From positions 1 through 52,757 of the forward strand of contig JAJFTU010000217.1 in the NCBI GenBank assembly GCA_021372775.1: DNA of 52,757 nucleotides, written 5' to 3'. This DNA comes from a bacterium (lineage in GTDB: Bacteria > Acidobacteriota > Polarisedimenticolia > J045). The notes beneath the pieces were generated by a model. The model was not told the origin of the DNA. It searched no databases and worked only from the letters and a program-made list of their open reading frames with translations. Numbering within the stretch: position 1 is the first letter of the stretch; each line of letters starts with the position of its first letter. The translations under genes and the position numbers were made by a program. This document shows positions 36,671-45,880 of the stretch, in pieces.

Positions 36671-36781
36671 TAATAGCGGGCGGGGCGCGCGGCGCGACGA
36701 CGGCGCGCCGGCCTCCGCGGCGGCCGCTGTCGCTCCCCTCCGCCCGGCGTGCGATACTCCCGCTCCTTTCCCGGAATCGTC

Positions 36782-36801
36782 CCGGCGCCCTTCGGCGCCG
36801 G
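36782..36801. terminator. hairpin in the polyferredoxin / M16 peptidase gap
   Basis: CCGGCGCC-CTTC-GGCGCCGG, a perfect 8-bp stem with 4-nt loop in the divergent 242-bp gap, in the 5' leader of the M16 gene if transcription starts at a GATACT -10 (36753-36758). It could be a leader structure rather than a terminator. Confidence 0.3.
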
Positions 36802-36871
36802 CGTCCCGACCCGTTTCCGTGCGCGGCGCGGCGCGCCGGCCGCGCGGACGGCGGGACGCGGAGGCGGGTGA

Positions 36872-38128
36872 ATGGTCGAGCGCGAGCGGCTTCCCAACGG
36901 TCTGACTTTCGTCTTCGAGGACGTCCCCGGAGTCCGCTCCGCGAGCGTCGGCGTCTGGCTGCGGATCGGCAGCCGCCACGAGCCGCCGCGCCTCTCCGGC
37001 GCCTGCCACTTCGTCGAGCACATGCTCTTCAAGGGGACCGAGACGCGGAGCGCGCGCGAGATCTCGCTGCTCTCCGACCGGATCGGCGGCAACCTCGACG
37101 CCTTCACGACGAAGGAGACGACCTGCTTCTACGCCCGCGCGCTCGAGGAGCACCTGCCGCTGGCCGTGGACCTGCTCGCGGACATCGTCCGCCGTCCGCG
37201 CTTCGACGCCGAAGAGACGGAGCGGGAACGGAAGGTGATCCTCGAGGAGATCCGGATGGTCAACGACTCGCCGGAGGAGCGGATCTACGACCTCTTCTGC
37301 GAGCGCTTCTGGCCGGACCATCCGCTCGGGCGCCCGATTCAGGGAACCGAGGAGACGGTCGGCGGGCTGAGCCGCCGCGCGGTCCTCGGTTGGTTCCGGC
37401 GCGCCTACGTGCCGGGGAACATCGTCGTCGCCGCGGCGGGCCGCCTCGGCGCGCGCCGCCGCGCGGCGATCAAGCGCGCCTTCGCCGACCTGCCGAAGGG
37501 GACGCCGGCGCGCCGCGGCGGGACGCCGCGCTTCGAGCCGGGGATCGCGGTCGAGCGGCGGCGGGAGATGGAGCAGACGCAGCTGCTGCTCGGCGTGCCT
37601 TCGCTCCCCGCGGGGGACAAGCGGCGCTTCGCGCTCCACGTGCTGAACACGCTGCTCGGCGGCAGCCTTTCCTCGCGCCTCTTCCAGCGGATCCGCGAGG
37701 AGCGCGGCCTCGCCTACTCGGTCGGCTCGCAGACGCAGAGCTTCGACCGCGCCGGGCTGTTCACCGTCTACGCCGGCGTCTCGCCGGAGAACGCGGCGAA
37801 GGTCGTGCGCCTCGCCCTCGGCGAGATGCGCGACCTGGCGGAACGGGCGCCGAGCGCCGAGGAGGTCGATCTGGCGCGCGACCACCTCAAGGGGAACATG
37901 CTCCTCTCGCTCGAATCGACGTCGAGCCGGATGAGCCGCGCCGCGCGCGAGGAGATGACGCTCGGCCGCTCCGTCACCGTGCGGGAGATGAGCGACGCGC
38001 TCGACGCCGTCGGGCCGCGTCAGGTGCGCGACCTCGCCGAGCGGCTCTTCGCCGGCCAGAGCGCCGCGCTCGCCGTCTGCGGCCGCGTCGGGCGGCTGGG
38101 ACTGCGCGGGAAGGACCTCGAACTATGA
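36872..38128 (+). CDS. M16-family zinc peptidase (processing-peptidase-like)
   Basis: 418 residues. The zinc-binding inverted motif [10 protein letters not shown] (HXXEH) is near residue 46, with the third ligand Glu in [14 protein letters not shown]. Second-domain blocks are [40 protein letters not shown] and [10 protein letters not shown]. It belongs to the PqqL/mitochondrial-processing-peptidase group; single-chain bacterial forms degrade short peptides. No signal peptide is seen, so it is cytoplasmic. The start follows GGAGGCGGGTGA. The stop overlaps the dut ATG. Neighbouring dut is often found beside this gene. Confidence 0.92.
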   Translation: MVERERLPNGLTFVFEDVPGVRSASVGVWLRIGSRHEPPRLSGACHFVEHMLFKGTETRSAREISLLSDRIGGNLDAFTTKETTCFYARALEEHLPLAVDLLADIVRRPRFDAEETERERKVILEEIRMVNDSPEERIYDLFCERFWPDHPLGRPIQGTEETVGGLSRRAVLGWFRRAYVPGNIVVAAAGRLGARRRAAIKRAFADLPKGTPARRGGTPRFEPGIAVERRREMEQTQLLLGVPSLPAGDKRRFALHVLNTLLGGSLSSRLFQRIREERGLAYSVGSQTQSFDRAGLFTVYAGVSPENAAKVVRLALGEMRDLAERAPSAEEVDLARDHLKGNMLLSLESTSSRMSRAAREEMTLGRSVTVREMSDALDAVGPRQVRDLAERLFAGQSAALAVCGRVGRLGLRGKDLEL

Positions 38129-38580
38129 GCGCCGACGTGAAGGTCATGGTGCGGCGGCTGCCGCACGGCGAGGGGCTTCCTCTTCCGGCGTACGCCACCG
38201 AAGGCTCGGCGGGGATGGACCTCCGCGCCGCGGTCGAGGCGCCGGTGACGATTCCCGCCGGCGGGCGGGCGATGGTCCCGACGGGACTCTCGGTCGAGAT
38301 CCCGCGCGGCTTCGAGGGGCAGGTCCGCGGCCGCTCCGGCCTCGCCGCGCGCCACGGCGTCGGCATCCCCAACGCGCCGGGCACGATCGACAGCGACTAC
38401 CGCGGCGAAGTCTGCGTGATCCTCGCCAACTGGGGCGACCAGCCGTTCGTCGTCGCCCGCGGCGAGCGGATCGCGCAGCTCGTGATCGCGCCGGTCGCGC
38501 GCGCCGAACTGGTCGAGGTCGAGGAGCTGGCCGTCTCCGAGCGGGGCGCGGGCGGCTTCGGCCACACCGGACGCCGCTGA
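38125..38580 (+). CDS. dut: deoxyuridine 5'-triphosphate nucleotidohydrolase (dUTPase)
   Basis: 151 residues, a trimeric dUTPase that hydrolyses dUTP to dUMP and PPi. The five motifs are in order: [46 protein letters not shown] and the C-terminal [12 protein letters not shown] arm. Normal length. Coupled to the M16 gene (ATGA) and to the next gene (1-base TGATG overlap). Confidence 0.96.
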   Translation: MSADVKVMVRRLPHGEGLPLPAYATEGSAGMDLRAAVEAPVTIPAGGRAMVPTGLSVEIPRGFEGQVRGRSGLAARHGVGIPNAPGTIDSDYRGEVCVILANWGDQPFVVARGERIAQLVIAPVARAELVEVEELAVSERGAGGFGHTGRR

Positions 38581-39350
38581 TGATCGAGGTCGTCGTCCTC
38601 GGCTCCGGCTCGGCGGGGAACAGCACCCTCGTCCGCCGCGACGGCCGAGCGGTGCTCGTGGACGCCGGCTTCTCGGCGCGCGAGCTGAAGCGGCGGCTCG
38701 CCGCCGTCGACCAGCCGCTCGAGGGGATCGAGGCGATCGTCGTCACGCACGAGCACGGCGACCACGTGCGCGGCCTCGAGGTCTTCGCGCGCGCCTGCCG
38801 GGCGACGATCTTCGCCACGCCCGGGACGATCCGCTGCGCGAAGTCGCTCTGGGAGCTGCCGCGCCTTGCCGAGATCGCGGCGAACCAGCCGTTCGATGCC
38901 GGGCCGTTCCGCGCGACGCCGTTCGCGATCCCGCACGACGCCGCGCAGCCGGTCGGCTACGTGCTCGAGGCGGACGGGACGCGCGTCGGCTACGCGACCG
39001 ACCTCGGCCACGTTCCCGCGTCGGTCGAGGCGGCGCTCGACGGCTGCGCCGCGCTCGTCTTCGAGGCGAACCACGACCGCGAGATGTTGATCAACGGGCC
39101 GTACCCGTGGGAGACGAAGCAGCGGATCGGTTCCGCCTACGGCCATCTGTCGAACGACCACGCCGCGGCGGCGCTGCCCGCCCTCGCGGCCGAAGGGGCC
39201 GCCGTCGTGCTGGCCCATCTTTCCGAGAAGAACAACAACCCGCAGTTGGCCCGCGCGGCGGTGGAAACGGCGCTGCGCGCGGCGGGGCGGGCGCGGGTGC
39301 GCCTGACCCTCGCCGCGCAGGGCGAGCCGGCGGCGCCGATCCGGCTCTGA
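38580..39350 (+). CDS. metallo-beta-lactamase-fold hydrolase (YycJ/WalJ-like)
   Basis: 256 residues. GSGSAGNSTLVRRDGRAVLV opens the fold, and the metal site THEHGDHVRG (HxHxDH) follows at about residue 58. Downstream ligands are IPHDAAQP, ATDLGHV, EANHD, and YGHLSNDHAA near 190. This pattern matches the YycJ/WalJ group of exonuclease-like proteins rather than true beta-lactamases. No signal peptide. It lies between dut and purB. Confidence 0.88.
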   Translation: MIEVVVLGSGSAGNSTLVRRDGRAVLVDAGFSARELKRRLAAVDQPLEGIEAIVVTHEHGDHVRGLEVFARACRATIFATPGTIRCAKSLWELPRLAEIAANQPFDAGPFRATPFAIPHDAAQPVGYVLEADGTRVGYATDLGHVPASVEAALDGCAALVFEANHDREMLINGPYPWETKQRIGSAYGHLSNDHAAAALPALAAEGAAVVLAHLSEKNNNPQLARAAVETALRAAGRARVRLTLAAQGEPAAPIRL

Positions 39351-39369
39351 GGGCCGAAAGGAAGTCGAG

Positions 39370-40668
39370 ATGATCGAACGGTACACGCGCCCCGCGATGG
39401 GGCGGATCTTCACGGACGAGGCGCGGCTGGCCGCGTGGCTGAAAGTCGAGCTGGCGGTGGTCGAGGTGCAGGCCGAGCGCGGCGAGATCCCGGAGCGGGC
39501 GGCGAAGACGATCCTGCGCAAGGCGCAGGTGGACGCGGCGCGCGCGCTGGAGATCGAGAAGGTCGTGCAGCACGACGTGATCGCCTTCCTCACGGCGGTC
39601 GCCGAGCACGTCGGCCCCGCGTCGCGCTACATCCACCTCGGCATGACCTCGTCCGACGTCCTCGACACCGCCCTCGCGCTGCAGATGGTCGAGGCCTCCG
39701 ACCTGCTGCTCGAGGGGATGGACGGCTTCCTCGCCGCGCTGACCGCGCAGGCGGAGAAGTACGCCGACCTGCCGATGGTCGGGCGGACGCACAACGTCCA
39801 CGCCGAGCCGATCACCCTCGGCTTCAAGATCGCCTCGTGGCGGGCCGAGATGGCGCGCGGCCGCGAGCGGATCGCCCGCGCCCGCGAGGCGGTCCGCTAC
39901 GGCAAGATCTCCGGCGCCGTCGGGACCTCCGCGCATCTCGCGCCGACGGTGGAGAAGGCGGCGCTGGACAAGCTCGGGCTGAAGGTCGAGCCGGTCGCGA
40001 CGCAGGTCGTGCCGCGCGACCGCCACGCCGAGATGCTCTGCGCGCTGGCGCTCGTCGCCGCGGGGATCGAGCGGATCGCGACCGAGATCCGCCACCTGCA
40101 GCGGACCGAGGTCCGCGAGGTGGAGGAGCCGTTCGGGAAGGGGCAGAAGGGCTCGTCGGCGATGCCGCACAAGCGGAACCCGATCGCCACCGAGAACGTC
40201 TCGGGGCTGGCCCGCGTCGTCCGCTCCAACGCCCTCGCCGCGCTGCAGGACGTCGCCCTCTGGCACGAGCGGGACATCTCGCACTCCTCGGTGGAGCGGG
40301 TGATCGTCCCCGACACGTTCATCCTGCTCGACTTCATGCTGGCGCGGATGACGCGGATCGTCTCCGGGCTGCTCGTCTATCCCGACGCGATGCGCCGCAA
40401 CCTGGAGAGCTCGCGCGGCATGATCTACAGCCAGACGATCCTGCTGGCGCTCTGCCGCGCCGGGCTGACGCGCGAGCAGGCGTACGCGCTGGTGCAGGAG
40501 AACGCGATGGCGGTCTGGGCGAACCAGAAGACCGACCTCATGGAGGCCTGCCTCGAGGACAAGCGGATCGTGAAGAAGATCGGCGAGAAGGAGATCCGCC
40601 GCGCCTTCAACCTCGAGCACTTGCTGCGCAACGTGCCGCGGATCATCCGCCGCGGCCTGCGCGGCTGA
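39370..40668 (+). CDS. purB: adenylosuccinate lyase
   Basis: 432 residues, fumarase/aspartase superfamily. It cleaves adenylosuccinate to AMP and SAICAR to AICAR. Seen: N-terminal YTRPAMGRIFTDEARLAAWL, KVVQHDVIAFL, YIHLGMTSSDVLDTALALQM, VGRTHNVHAEPITLGFK (catalytic His), and the signature SSAMPHKRNPIATEN near residue 262. Length standard. AAAGGAAG precedes the ATG. It ends the dut operon; two strong hairpins follow. Confidence 0.97.
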   Translation: MIERYTRPAMGRIFTDEARLAAWLKVELAVVEVQAERGEIPERAAKTILRKAQVDAARALEIEKVVQHDVIAFLTAVAEHVGPASRYIHLGMTSSDVLDTALALQMVEASDLLLEGMDGFLAALTAQAEKYADLPMVGRTHNVHAEPITLGFKIASWRAEMARGRERIARAREAVRYGKISGAVGTSAHLAPTVEKAALDKLGLKVEPVATQVVPRDRHAEMLCALALVAAGIERIATEIRHLQRTEVREVEEPFGKGQKGSSAMPHKRNPIATENVSGLARVVRSNALAALQDVALWHERDISHSSVERVIVPDTFILLDFMLARMTRIVSGLLVYPDAMRRNLESSRGMIYSQTILLALCRAGLTREQAYALVQENAMAVWANQKTDLMEACLEDKRIVKKIGEKEIRRAFNLEHLLRNVPRIIRRGLRG

Positions 40669-40679
40669 GCGCGGGGCGG

Positions 40680-40703
40680 GCCGCCCGCGGCCGTGCGGGC
40701 GGC
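40680..40703 (+). terminator. hairpin after purB
   Basis: GCCGCCCGC/GCGGGCGGC, a 9-bp perfect stem with GGCCGT loop, 12 bases past the purB stop. A second, longer GC hairpin lies at 40745-40786 (ACGCCGGGG / CCCCGGCGT outer stem). Neither has a U tract. Confidence 0.55.
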
Positions 40704-40834
40704 GCTCGCCGCGGCGCCGCGGCCTGCGCGGCCGACGGCGTCGGACGCCGGGGCGGGGCGGGTCGCTCCCGCGCCGCCCCCGGCGTAAAGTGAACGCCTG
40801 CGGCGCCGTACGCCGCGCCGCGCACGGAGGGGTC

Positions 40835-41641
40835 ATGGCAAGAATGGCGACTCTGGCGACTTGGGCGACGCTCGCGGCGGCCGCGTTCCTCGCGGCGCCG
40901 GCCGCGTCGGCGGGAGTGGACGTCGACTTCGGCGCGAGCGTGCCGATCGGCGACGACGGCCGGCTGTTCGTCAACATCTCCTCGCGCGCCTTCGACTACG
41001 AACCGCCGGTCGTGGAGCGGCTCGCCGTCCGCGTGACCGATCCGGACGACCTCGCCGTCGGCCTGTTCATCGCGCGGCGCGCGCTGCGCCCGCCCGACGA
41101 GATCTTCGCCCTGCGCGCCCGCGGGCTTTCCTGGTGGCTGGTCGCGCAGCGGGTGCGTCTGCCGTTCGGCGTCTGGTTCGTTCCGGTCTCCCGCCCGCTC
41201 GGGCCGCGGTTCGACCGCGCCTACGGGCATTGGCGGCGGTTCGGTCCGCGTCCGCAGCCGGGGTTCGCGCTGACCGACTCCGAGGCGCGTGACCTGGTCG
41301 CCGCGCGGGTCGTGCACGAGTACTACGGCGTGCCGATCGAGCGGGCGATGGAACTGCGCGCCGGCGGCCGCGACATGCGGCGGATGGCCGTCGAGACCTA
41401 CCGCGAGCGGCACGGCCGACGGGCCGAGCCGGCGCGGCGCGACGGCCGCGTCACGTACCACGACGACCGCGGCCACGACCGCGCGCCGGGGTACGACAAG
41501 GACCGCGGGCGCGACAAGGACCGCGGCTACGACAAGGCGCCGGGCCGCGACAAGGACCGCGGCCCCGACAAGGCGCCCGGGCGCGACAAGGCGCCGGGGC
41601 ACGACAAGGACCGCGACCGCGACCGCGACGATCGGCGCTGA
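40835..41641 (+). CDS. secreted hypothetical protein with charged D/K/R/G repeat tail
   Basis: 268 residues. The signal peptide is LAAAAFLAAPAASAG, with cleavage near residue 27. Residues 28-195 are a folded region of unknown type (VDVDFGASVPIGDDGRLFVN, WWLVAQRVRLPFGVWFVPVS, ARVVHEYYGVPIERAMELRA). From about residue 205 the protein is tandem DKDRG / DKAPGR units ending in DRDRDDRR. CGGAGGGG precedes the ATG. No family recognised. It probably stands alone, followed 23 bases later by a GATase gene. Confidence 0.75.
   Translation: MARMATLATWATLAAAAFLAAPAASAGVDVDFGASVPIGDDGRLFVNISSRAFDYEPPVVERLAVRVTDPDDLAVGLFIARRALRPPDEIFALRARGLSWWLVAQRVRLPFGVWFVPVSRPLGPRFDRAYGHWRRFGPRPQPGFALTDSEARDLVAARVVHEYYGVPIERAMELRAGGRDMRRMAVETYRERHGRRAEPARRDGRVTYHDDRGHDRAPGYDKDRGRDKDRGYDKAPGRDKDRGPDKAPGRDKAPGHDKDRDRDRDDRR
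41496..41638 (+). repeat. degenerate tandem repeats encoding DKDRG/DKAPGR units
   Basis: Units of 18-24 bp around GACAAGGACCGCGG or GACAAGGCGCC, in frame, at the 3' end of the secreted hypothetical gene. Confidence 0.8.
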
Positions 41642-41664
41642 GGCGCCGCGCAGGACGGTTTGAC

Positions 41665-42345
41665 ATGCGCCGCACCCCCCATCTTCTGATCGTCGATCCC
41701 TCCGTCGTCGCGAGCGAGCAGGACGGGATCGACGAAATCCTCCTCGGCTGGCCGGGCGACGCGACCGTCGTCCGGCCGGCCCTCGAACCCGGCACGTGCC
41801 CCGCGCCGGGGGAGTTCGCCGACAGCGACGGCGTCGTGCTCCTCGGCTCCAAGGCCTCGGTCCACGACGACGCGCCCTGGCTGGCCGAACTGCGGGCGTT
41901 CCTCCGCCCGATCATCGACGGGACGCGGGAGCAGCCGCTGCTCGCGATCTGCTTCGGCCACCAACTCGTCGCCGAGATGGCCGGCGGCGAGGTCGGCTTC
42001 GTGCGCCGCGATCATTCGTCGGTGCTCGGCGTCGTCGAAACCTCGCTCTTCGGCGGGCGGCTCGTTCCCGGCGAGCGGCTGATGTGGGTCGCGGCGAGCC
42101 ACTGCGAGCGCGTGACGAAGGTCCCGGAGGGGTTCGACGTCGTCGCGCGCCGTCCGGAATCGGACGCCGACATGCTCGAGCACCGCACGCTGCCGATCTT
42201 CGCCGCGCAGTTCCATCCCGAAGCGCGCGAGGGGTTCCTCAAACGGCGCGGCGTCGATCCGGCCGCGGTTCCGGCGTCGTTCCTCGAGGACGGGCGGCGC
42301 GTGCTGGCCGCCTTCCGGCGTTTCGTCCTCAGCCGGCGGGCCTGA
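41665..42345 (+). CDS. class I glutamine amidotransferase domain protein
   Basis: A 226-residue, single-domain GATase1. The nucleophile elbow is AICFGHQLVAEM (Cys near 96) and the partner His-Glu is QFHPEAREGF near 190. GVVLLGSKASVHDD is the usual GG/GS-x-x-S oxyanion region. It is a free-standing protein like GMP-synthase-related or gamma-glutamyl hydrolase-type GATases; the acceptor is unknown. It lies just before purF, so a role in nucleotide metabolism is possible but not proven. Confidence 0.82.
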   Translation: MRRTPHLLIVDPSVVASEQDGIDEILLGWPGDATVVRPALEPGTCPAPGEFADSDGVVLLGSKASVHDDAPWLAELRAFLRPIIDGTREQPLLAICFGHQLVAEMAGGEVGFVRRDHSSVLGVVETSLFGGRLVPGERLMWVAASHCERVTKVPEGFDVVARRPESDADMLEHRTLPIFAAQFHPEAREGFLKRRGVDPAAVPASFLEDGRRVLAAFRRFVLSRRA

Positions 42346-42359
42346 TCGGCGCGGCCGGG

Positions 42360-42365
42360 TAGAAT
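42360..42365 (+). promoter_or_regulatory. -10 element for leaderless transcription of purF
   Basis: TAGAAT, six bases (AGGCGG), then ATG at 42372. AGGCGG is too close to the ATG to serve as a normal Shine-Dalgarno. No -35 match. Confidence 0.5.
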
Positions 42366-42371
42366 AGGCGG

Positions 42372-43895
42372 ATGAACCGCGCCGCCCTTCCGCCCGACGA
42401 CGACCACGACGTTCTGCGCGACTCCTGCGGCGTGGCGGCCGTCTGCGGCCACCCCGAGGCCGCGAACCTCGTCTATCTCGCGCTCTACGCGCTCCAGCAC
42501 CGCGGGCAGGAGTCGGCGGGGATCGTCGCCGCCGACGGCGCCGAGCTGCGCCGCCGCGTCGGCATGGGGCACGTCGCCGAGGTCTTCACCCCCGCCGAGC
42601 TGGCGCAGCTTCCGGGGCTTCGCGCGATCGGCCACGTCCGCTACGGCACCGCCGGCGCGTCGTCGCCGGAGAACGCGCAGCCGCTGATGATGCTTCACCA
42701 GCGCGGCGCGTTCGCCGTCGGCCACAACGGCAACCTGACCAACGCCATCACGCTGCGCACGCAGCTCGAGCGGAGCGGCTCGATCTTCCGGTCCACCACC
42801 GACACCGAGGTCCTGCTGCACCTCGTCGCCCGCTCGCGCGCCGCCGACATGGTGGACGCGGTCGTCGAGGCGCTGGCCCAGGTCGAGGGCGCCTACTGCT
42901 TCGTCCTCTGCGACGAGCGGCGGGTCGTCGCCGCGCGCGATCCGTACGGCGTCCGCCCGCTCGCCTTGGGGCGGCTGCCGGGCGGCGGCGCGATCGTCGC
43001 CTCCGAGACCTGCGCCTTCGACCTCGTCGGGGCGCAGTTCGAGCGCGAGATCGAGCCCGGCGAGCTGCTGGTGATCGACGACGACGGGCGGGAGCGCTCG
43101 CTCTTCCCGCTGCGCGCCGCGCCCCCCGCGCCCTGCATCTTCGAGTTCGTCTACTTCGCGCGCCCCGACTCGCGCGTCTTCGGCCGCTCGGTCTCCGACG
43201 TGCGGCACGCGCTGGGGCGGGAGCTCGCCGCCGAATGCCCGGTTCCGGCGGACGTCGTCGTGCCGGTCCCGGACAGCGGCGTGCCTTCGGCGATCGGCTT
43301 CGCCCGCGCCTCGGGGATTCCGTTCGACGTCGGCCTGACCCGCAACCACTACGTCGGGCGCACCTTCATCGAGCCCGCGCAGTCGATCCGCCACTTCGGC
43401 GTGAAGGTCAAGCTGAACCCGGTGCGCTCGATCATCGAGGGACGGCGCGTCGCGCTGGTGGACGACAGCCTCGTGCGCGGCACGACGATGCGGAAGATCG
43501 TGACGATGGTCCGCGAGGCCGGCGCGGCGGAGGTCCACGTGCGGATCTCCTGCCCGCCGATCGTCTCCCCCTGCTACTACGGCGTGGACATGCCGAGCAA
43601 GGAGGAGCTCGTCGCCGCGCGCGCGTCCGTCGAAGAGATCCGCGGGCTGATCGGCGCCGACACCCTCGGCTACCTTTCGCTCGAGGGGATGCACCGCGCC
43701 GCGGACGCCGCGCCGGGGGCGTTTTGCGCGGCGTGCTGGACGGGGCATTATCCCGTGCCGGTCGTCGATCCGGTGGACCGGCGGCGGCACGCGGCGCGGC
43801 TCAAGGAACTGCGGCAGGCGGACGCGGCCGCGGCGCAGAGAACGCAGGCGAACGAGGAGCGAGGCGGATGGCCGACGACAAGAAGCGGGAACTGA
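42372..43895 (+). CDS. purF: amidophosphoribosyltransferase
   Basis: 507 residues. First committed step of purine synthesis: PRPP + Gln to phosphoribosylamine. A short pro-segment ends before DSCGVAAVCGH, exposing the N-terminal nucleophile Cys after processing. Glutaminase motifs HRGQESAGI, HVRYGTAG and GHNGNLTN follow. The PRTase domain has VPVPDSGVPSAIGFA and the PRPP loop ALVDDSLVRGTTM. Conserved cysteines (SCPPIVSPCYYG, CAACWTGHYP) suggest the [4Fe-4S]-type enzyme as in Bacillus. The 3' end overlaps purM by 28 bases. Confidence 0.96.
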   Translation: MNRAALPPDDDHDVLRDSCGVAAVCGHPEAANLVYLALYALQHRGQESAGIVAADGAELRRRVGMGHVAEVFTPAELAQLPGLRAIGHVRYGTAGASSPENAQPLMMLHQRGAFAVGHNGNLTNAITLRTQLERSGSIFRSTTDTEVLLHLVARSRAADMVDAVVEALAQVEGAYCFVLCDERRVVAARDPYGVRPLALGRLPGGGAIVASETCAFDLVGAQFEREIEPGELLVIDDDGRERSLFPLRAAPPAPCIFEFVYFARPDSRVFGRSVSDVRHALGRELAAECPVPADVVVPVPDSGVPSAIGFARASGIPFDVGLTRNHYVGRTFIEPAQSIRHFGVKVKLNPVRSIIEGRRVALVDDSLVRGTTMRKIVTMVREAGAAEVHVRISCPPIVSPCYYGVDMPSKEELVAARASVEEIRGLIGADTLGYLSLEGMHRAADAAPGAFCAACWTGHYPVPVVDPVDRRRHAARLKELRQADAAAAQRTQANEERGGWPTTRSGN

Positions 43896-44923
43896 CCTAC
43901 AAGGACGCGGGCGTGGACATCGACGCCCAGGACGCGGCGCTGGCGAAGATCAAGGCGCACGTCGCCTCGACCAAGACGGCGAACGTGCTGTCCGACCTCG
44001 GCAGCTTCGGCGGCCTGTTCAAGGCGCCGGAGGGGATCGCCGAGCCGGTCCTCGTCGGCAGCACCGACGGCGTCGGCACCAAGCTGGCCGTGGCCTTCAA
44101 GGCCGGGCGGCACGGCACGGTCGGCGAGTGCCTCGTCAACCACTGCGTCAACGACATCCTCGTGATGGGGGCGCGGCCGCTCTTCTTCCTCGACTACTTC
44201 GCCGTCGGCAAGCTCGATCCGGTCGTCGCCGAGCAGGTCGTCGCCGGCGTCGCCCGCGGCTGCCGCGCCAACGGCTGCGCGCTGATCGGCGGCGAGACGG
44301 CCGAGATGCCGGAGATGTACCGCCCCGGCGAATACGACCTCGCCGGCACGATCGTCGGCGTCGTTCCGCGCGCTTCGATCCTCGACGGCTCGAAGGTCGA
44401 GGAGGGGGACCACGTCGTCGGTCTCGCTTCGACCGGGCTGCACACCAACGGCTACACGCTGGCCCGCCGCGTGCTGTTCGACGTGCTGAAGCTCGGCGTG
44501 GACGACGTGATCGAGCCGCTCGGCGTCACCGTCGCCGACGCGCTGCTCGCGGTCCACCGCTCCTACCTGCCGGCGCTCGACCTGCCGCTCGCGGAAGGGT
44601 GGATCCACGGCCTCGCCCACGTCACCGGCGGCGGCCTGACCGACAACGTCCCGCGCGTCCTGCCGAAGCACTTGGACGCGCAGATCGACCTCGGCTCGTG
44701 GCCGGTTCCGCCGCTCTTCAAGCTGCTGCGGCGCGCGGGGAACGTGCCCGAGGCCGACATGCTGCGCACCTTCAACCTCGGCGTGGGGATGACGGCGATC
44801 GTGCCGGAGCAGGCGATGCCCGGCTTCGCCGAGCACCTGCGGCGCCGCGGCGACGAGTGGTGGGAGATCGGGCGGATCGTGCCGGGGACGGGGAAGGTCT
44901 CCTACCGCGGAGAACTGTCGTGA
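43868..44923 (+). CDS. purM: phosphoribosylformylglycinamidine cyclo-ligase (AIR synthetase)
   Basis: 351 residues. It shows LTYKDAGVDIDAQDAALAKI, the ATP-binding VGSTDGVGTKL, NHCVNDILVMGARPLFFLDY, LIGGETAEMPEMY, STGLHTNGYTLAR, HVTGGGLTDNVPRV and TFNLGVGMTAIV, all in normal order. GAGGCGG upstream supports the ATG at 43868, inside purF. Coupled to purN by GTGA. Confidence 0.97.
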   Translation: MADDKKRELTYKDAGVDIDAQDAALAKIKAHVASTKTANVLSDLGSFGGLFKAPEGIAEPVLVGSTDGVGTKLAVAFKAGRHGTVGECLVNHCVNDILVMGARPLFFLDYFAVGKLDPVVAEQVVAGVARGCRANGCALIGGETAEMPEMYRPGEYDLAGTIVGVVPRASILDGSKVEEGDHVVGLASTGLHTNGYTLARRVLFDVLKLGVDDVIEPLGVTVADALLAVHRSYLPALDLPLAEGWIHGLAHVTGGGLTDNVPRVLPKHLDAQIDLGSWPVPPLFKLLRRAGNVPEADMLRTFNLGVGMTAIVPEQAMPGFAEHLRRRGDEWWEIGRIVPGTGKVSYRGELS

Positions 44924-45582
44924 CGAACGTCGGAATCCTGATCTCCGGGCGCGGCTCGAACATGGTCGCGCTGCTCGAGGGGATGCGCGCGGGGACGATC
45001 GACGGCCGCGCGGTCGTCGTCGTCTCCGACCAGCCGGACGCGCCGGGGCTCGAGCGGGCGCGCAGCTTCGGCGTGGAGACGGTCGTCGTCGAGAAGCGGG
45101 CCTTCAAGGGGCAGGGGCGGGAGGCGCACGACCGCGCCGTCGCGGCCGAGCTCGAGAAGCGCGGCGCGGAGGTCGTCTGCCTCGCCGGGTACATGAGGCT
45201 GCTCACGCCGTGGTTCGCGGAGCGGTTCGCGGGGCGGCTGCTGAACATCCATCCCGCGCTGCTGCCGTCGTTCCCCGGGCTGCACGCCCAGCGGCAGGCG
45301 CTGGAGCACGGCGCCCGGCTTTCCGGCTGCACCGTTCACTTCGTGGACGCGAAGATGGACAACGGGCCGATCGTCGTCCAGGCCGCCGTGCCGGTCCTGC
45401 CGGACGACACGGAAGACACGTTGTCCGCGCGGATCCTCGAGCAGGAGCACCGCATTTATCCGCTCGCGCTCGCCTGGTTCTGCGCCGGGCGGCTGGCGCT
45501 CGAGGGGCGGCGGGTCCGGCTGGCCGGGGAGGGGATCGACCTGCCGCGGGCCCTCGTCGTTCCGGCGCCCCGCCTGCGCTGA
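44920..45582 (+). CDS. purN: phosphoribosylglycinamide formyltransferase
   Basis: 220 residues. It transfers formyl from 10-formyl-THF to GAR. Signatures: VGILISGRGSNMVALL, LAGYMRLLTPWFAERF, the catalytic region LLNIHPALLPSFPGLHAQRQ and GCTVHFVDAKMDNGPIVVQA. GTG start inside the purM stop. Last gene of purFMN. The other de novo purine genes, apart from purB at 39370, are not in the window. Confidence 0.96.
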   Translation: MTNVGILISGRGSNMVALLEGMRAGTIDGRAVVVVSDQPDAPGLERARSFGVETVVVEKRAFKGQGREAHDRAVAAELEKRGAEVVCLAGYMRLLTPWFAERFAGRLLNIHPALLPSFPGLHAQRQALEHGARLSGCTVHFVDAKMDNGPIVVQAAVPVLPDDTEDTLSARILEQEHRIYPLALAWFCAGRLALEGRRVRLAGEGIDLPRALVVPAPRLR

Positions 45583-45732
45583 ACGCGGCGACCGTTCGCC
45601 CGTTCGTCGCGACCGTTGGCGGGGCAGTTTGCCCCATTGCGGCGCCGTTGAACTAACGTACCCCCAACGCATCAGCGGCGCCGCACCCCAAACCGGCGTC
45701 GCGGCAAGACAAAGATCCTCCTCTCCTCCAGT

Positions 45733-45762
45733 CCGCCGGCGGACAGCGATGTCCGCCGGCGG
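45733..45762 (+). terminator. long hairpin between purN and radC
   Basis: CCGCCGGCGGAC-AGCGAT-GTCCGCCGGCGG, a perfect 12-bp stem. A shorter GGGGCA/TGCCCC hairpin lies at 45621-45635. The 298-bp gap (45583-45880) otherwise shows no gene. Confidence 0.5.
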
Positions 45763-45880
45763 CCGTCTATTCGGGCCGGCCTCGGTCCGCGAATCGGCTC
45801 CGCGCCGCGCCGCGCGCGGCTCTCCCCGACGCGGGACGGGCGGCGCCGCGCTTGCTCTTCTTCCGGCGGGAGGAAGAGCG

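Noticed and set aside
34041-36905. A 954-codon open frame antisense to the methyltransferase and polyferredoxin genes
   Set aside because: Composition is Arg/Ala/Glu-rich as expected for the antisense of GC-rich genes; two well-supported genes occupy the other strand.
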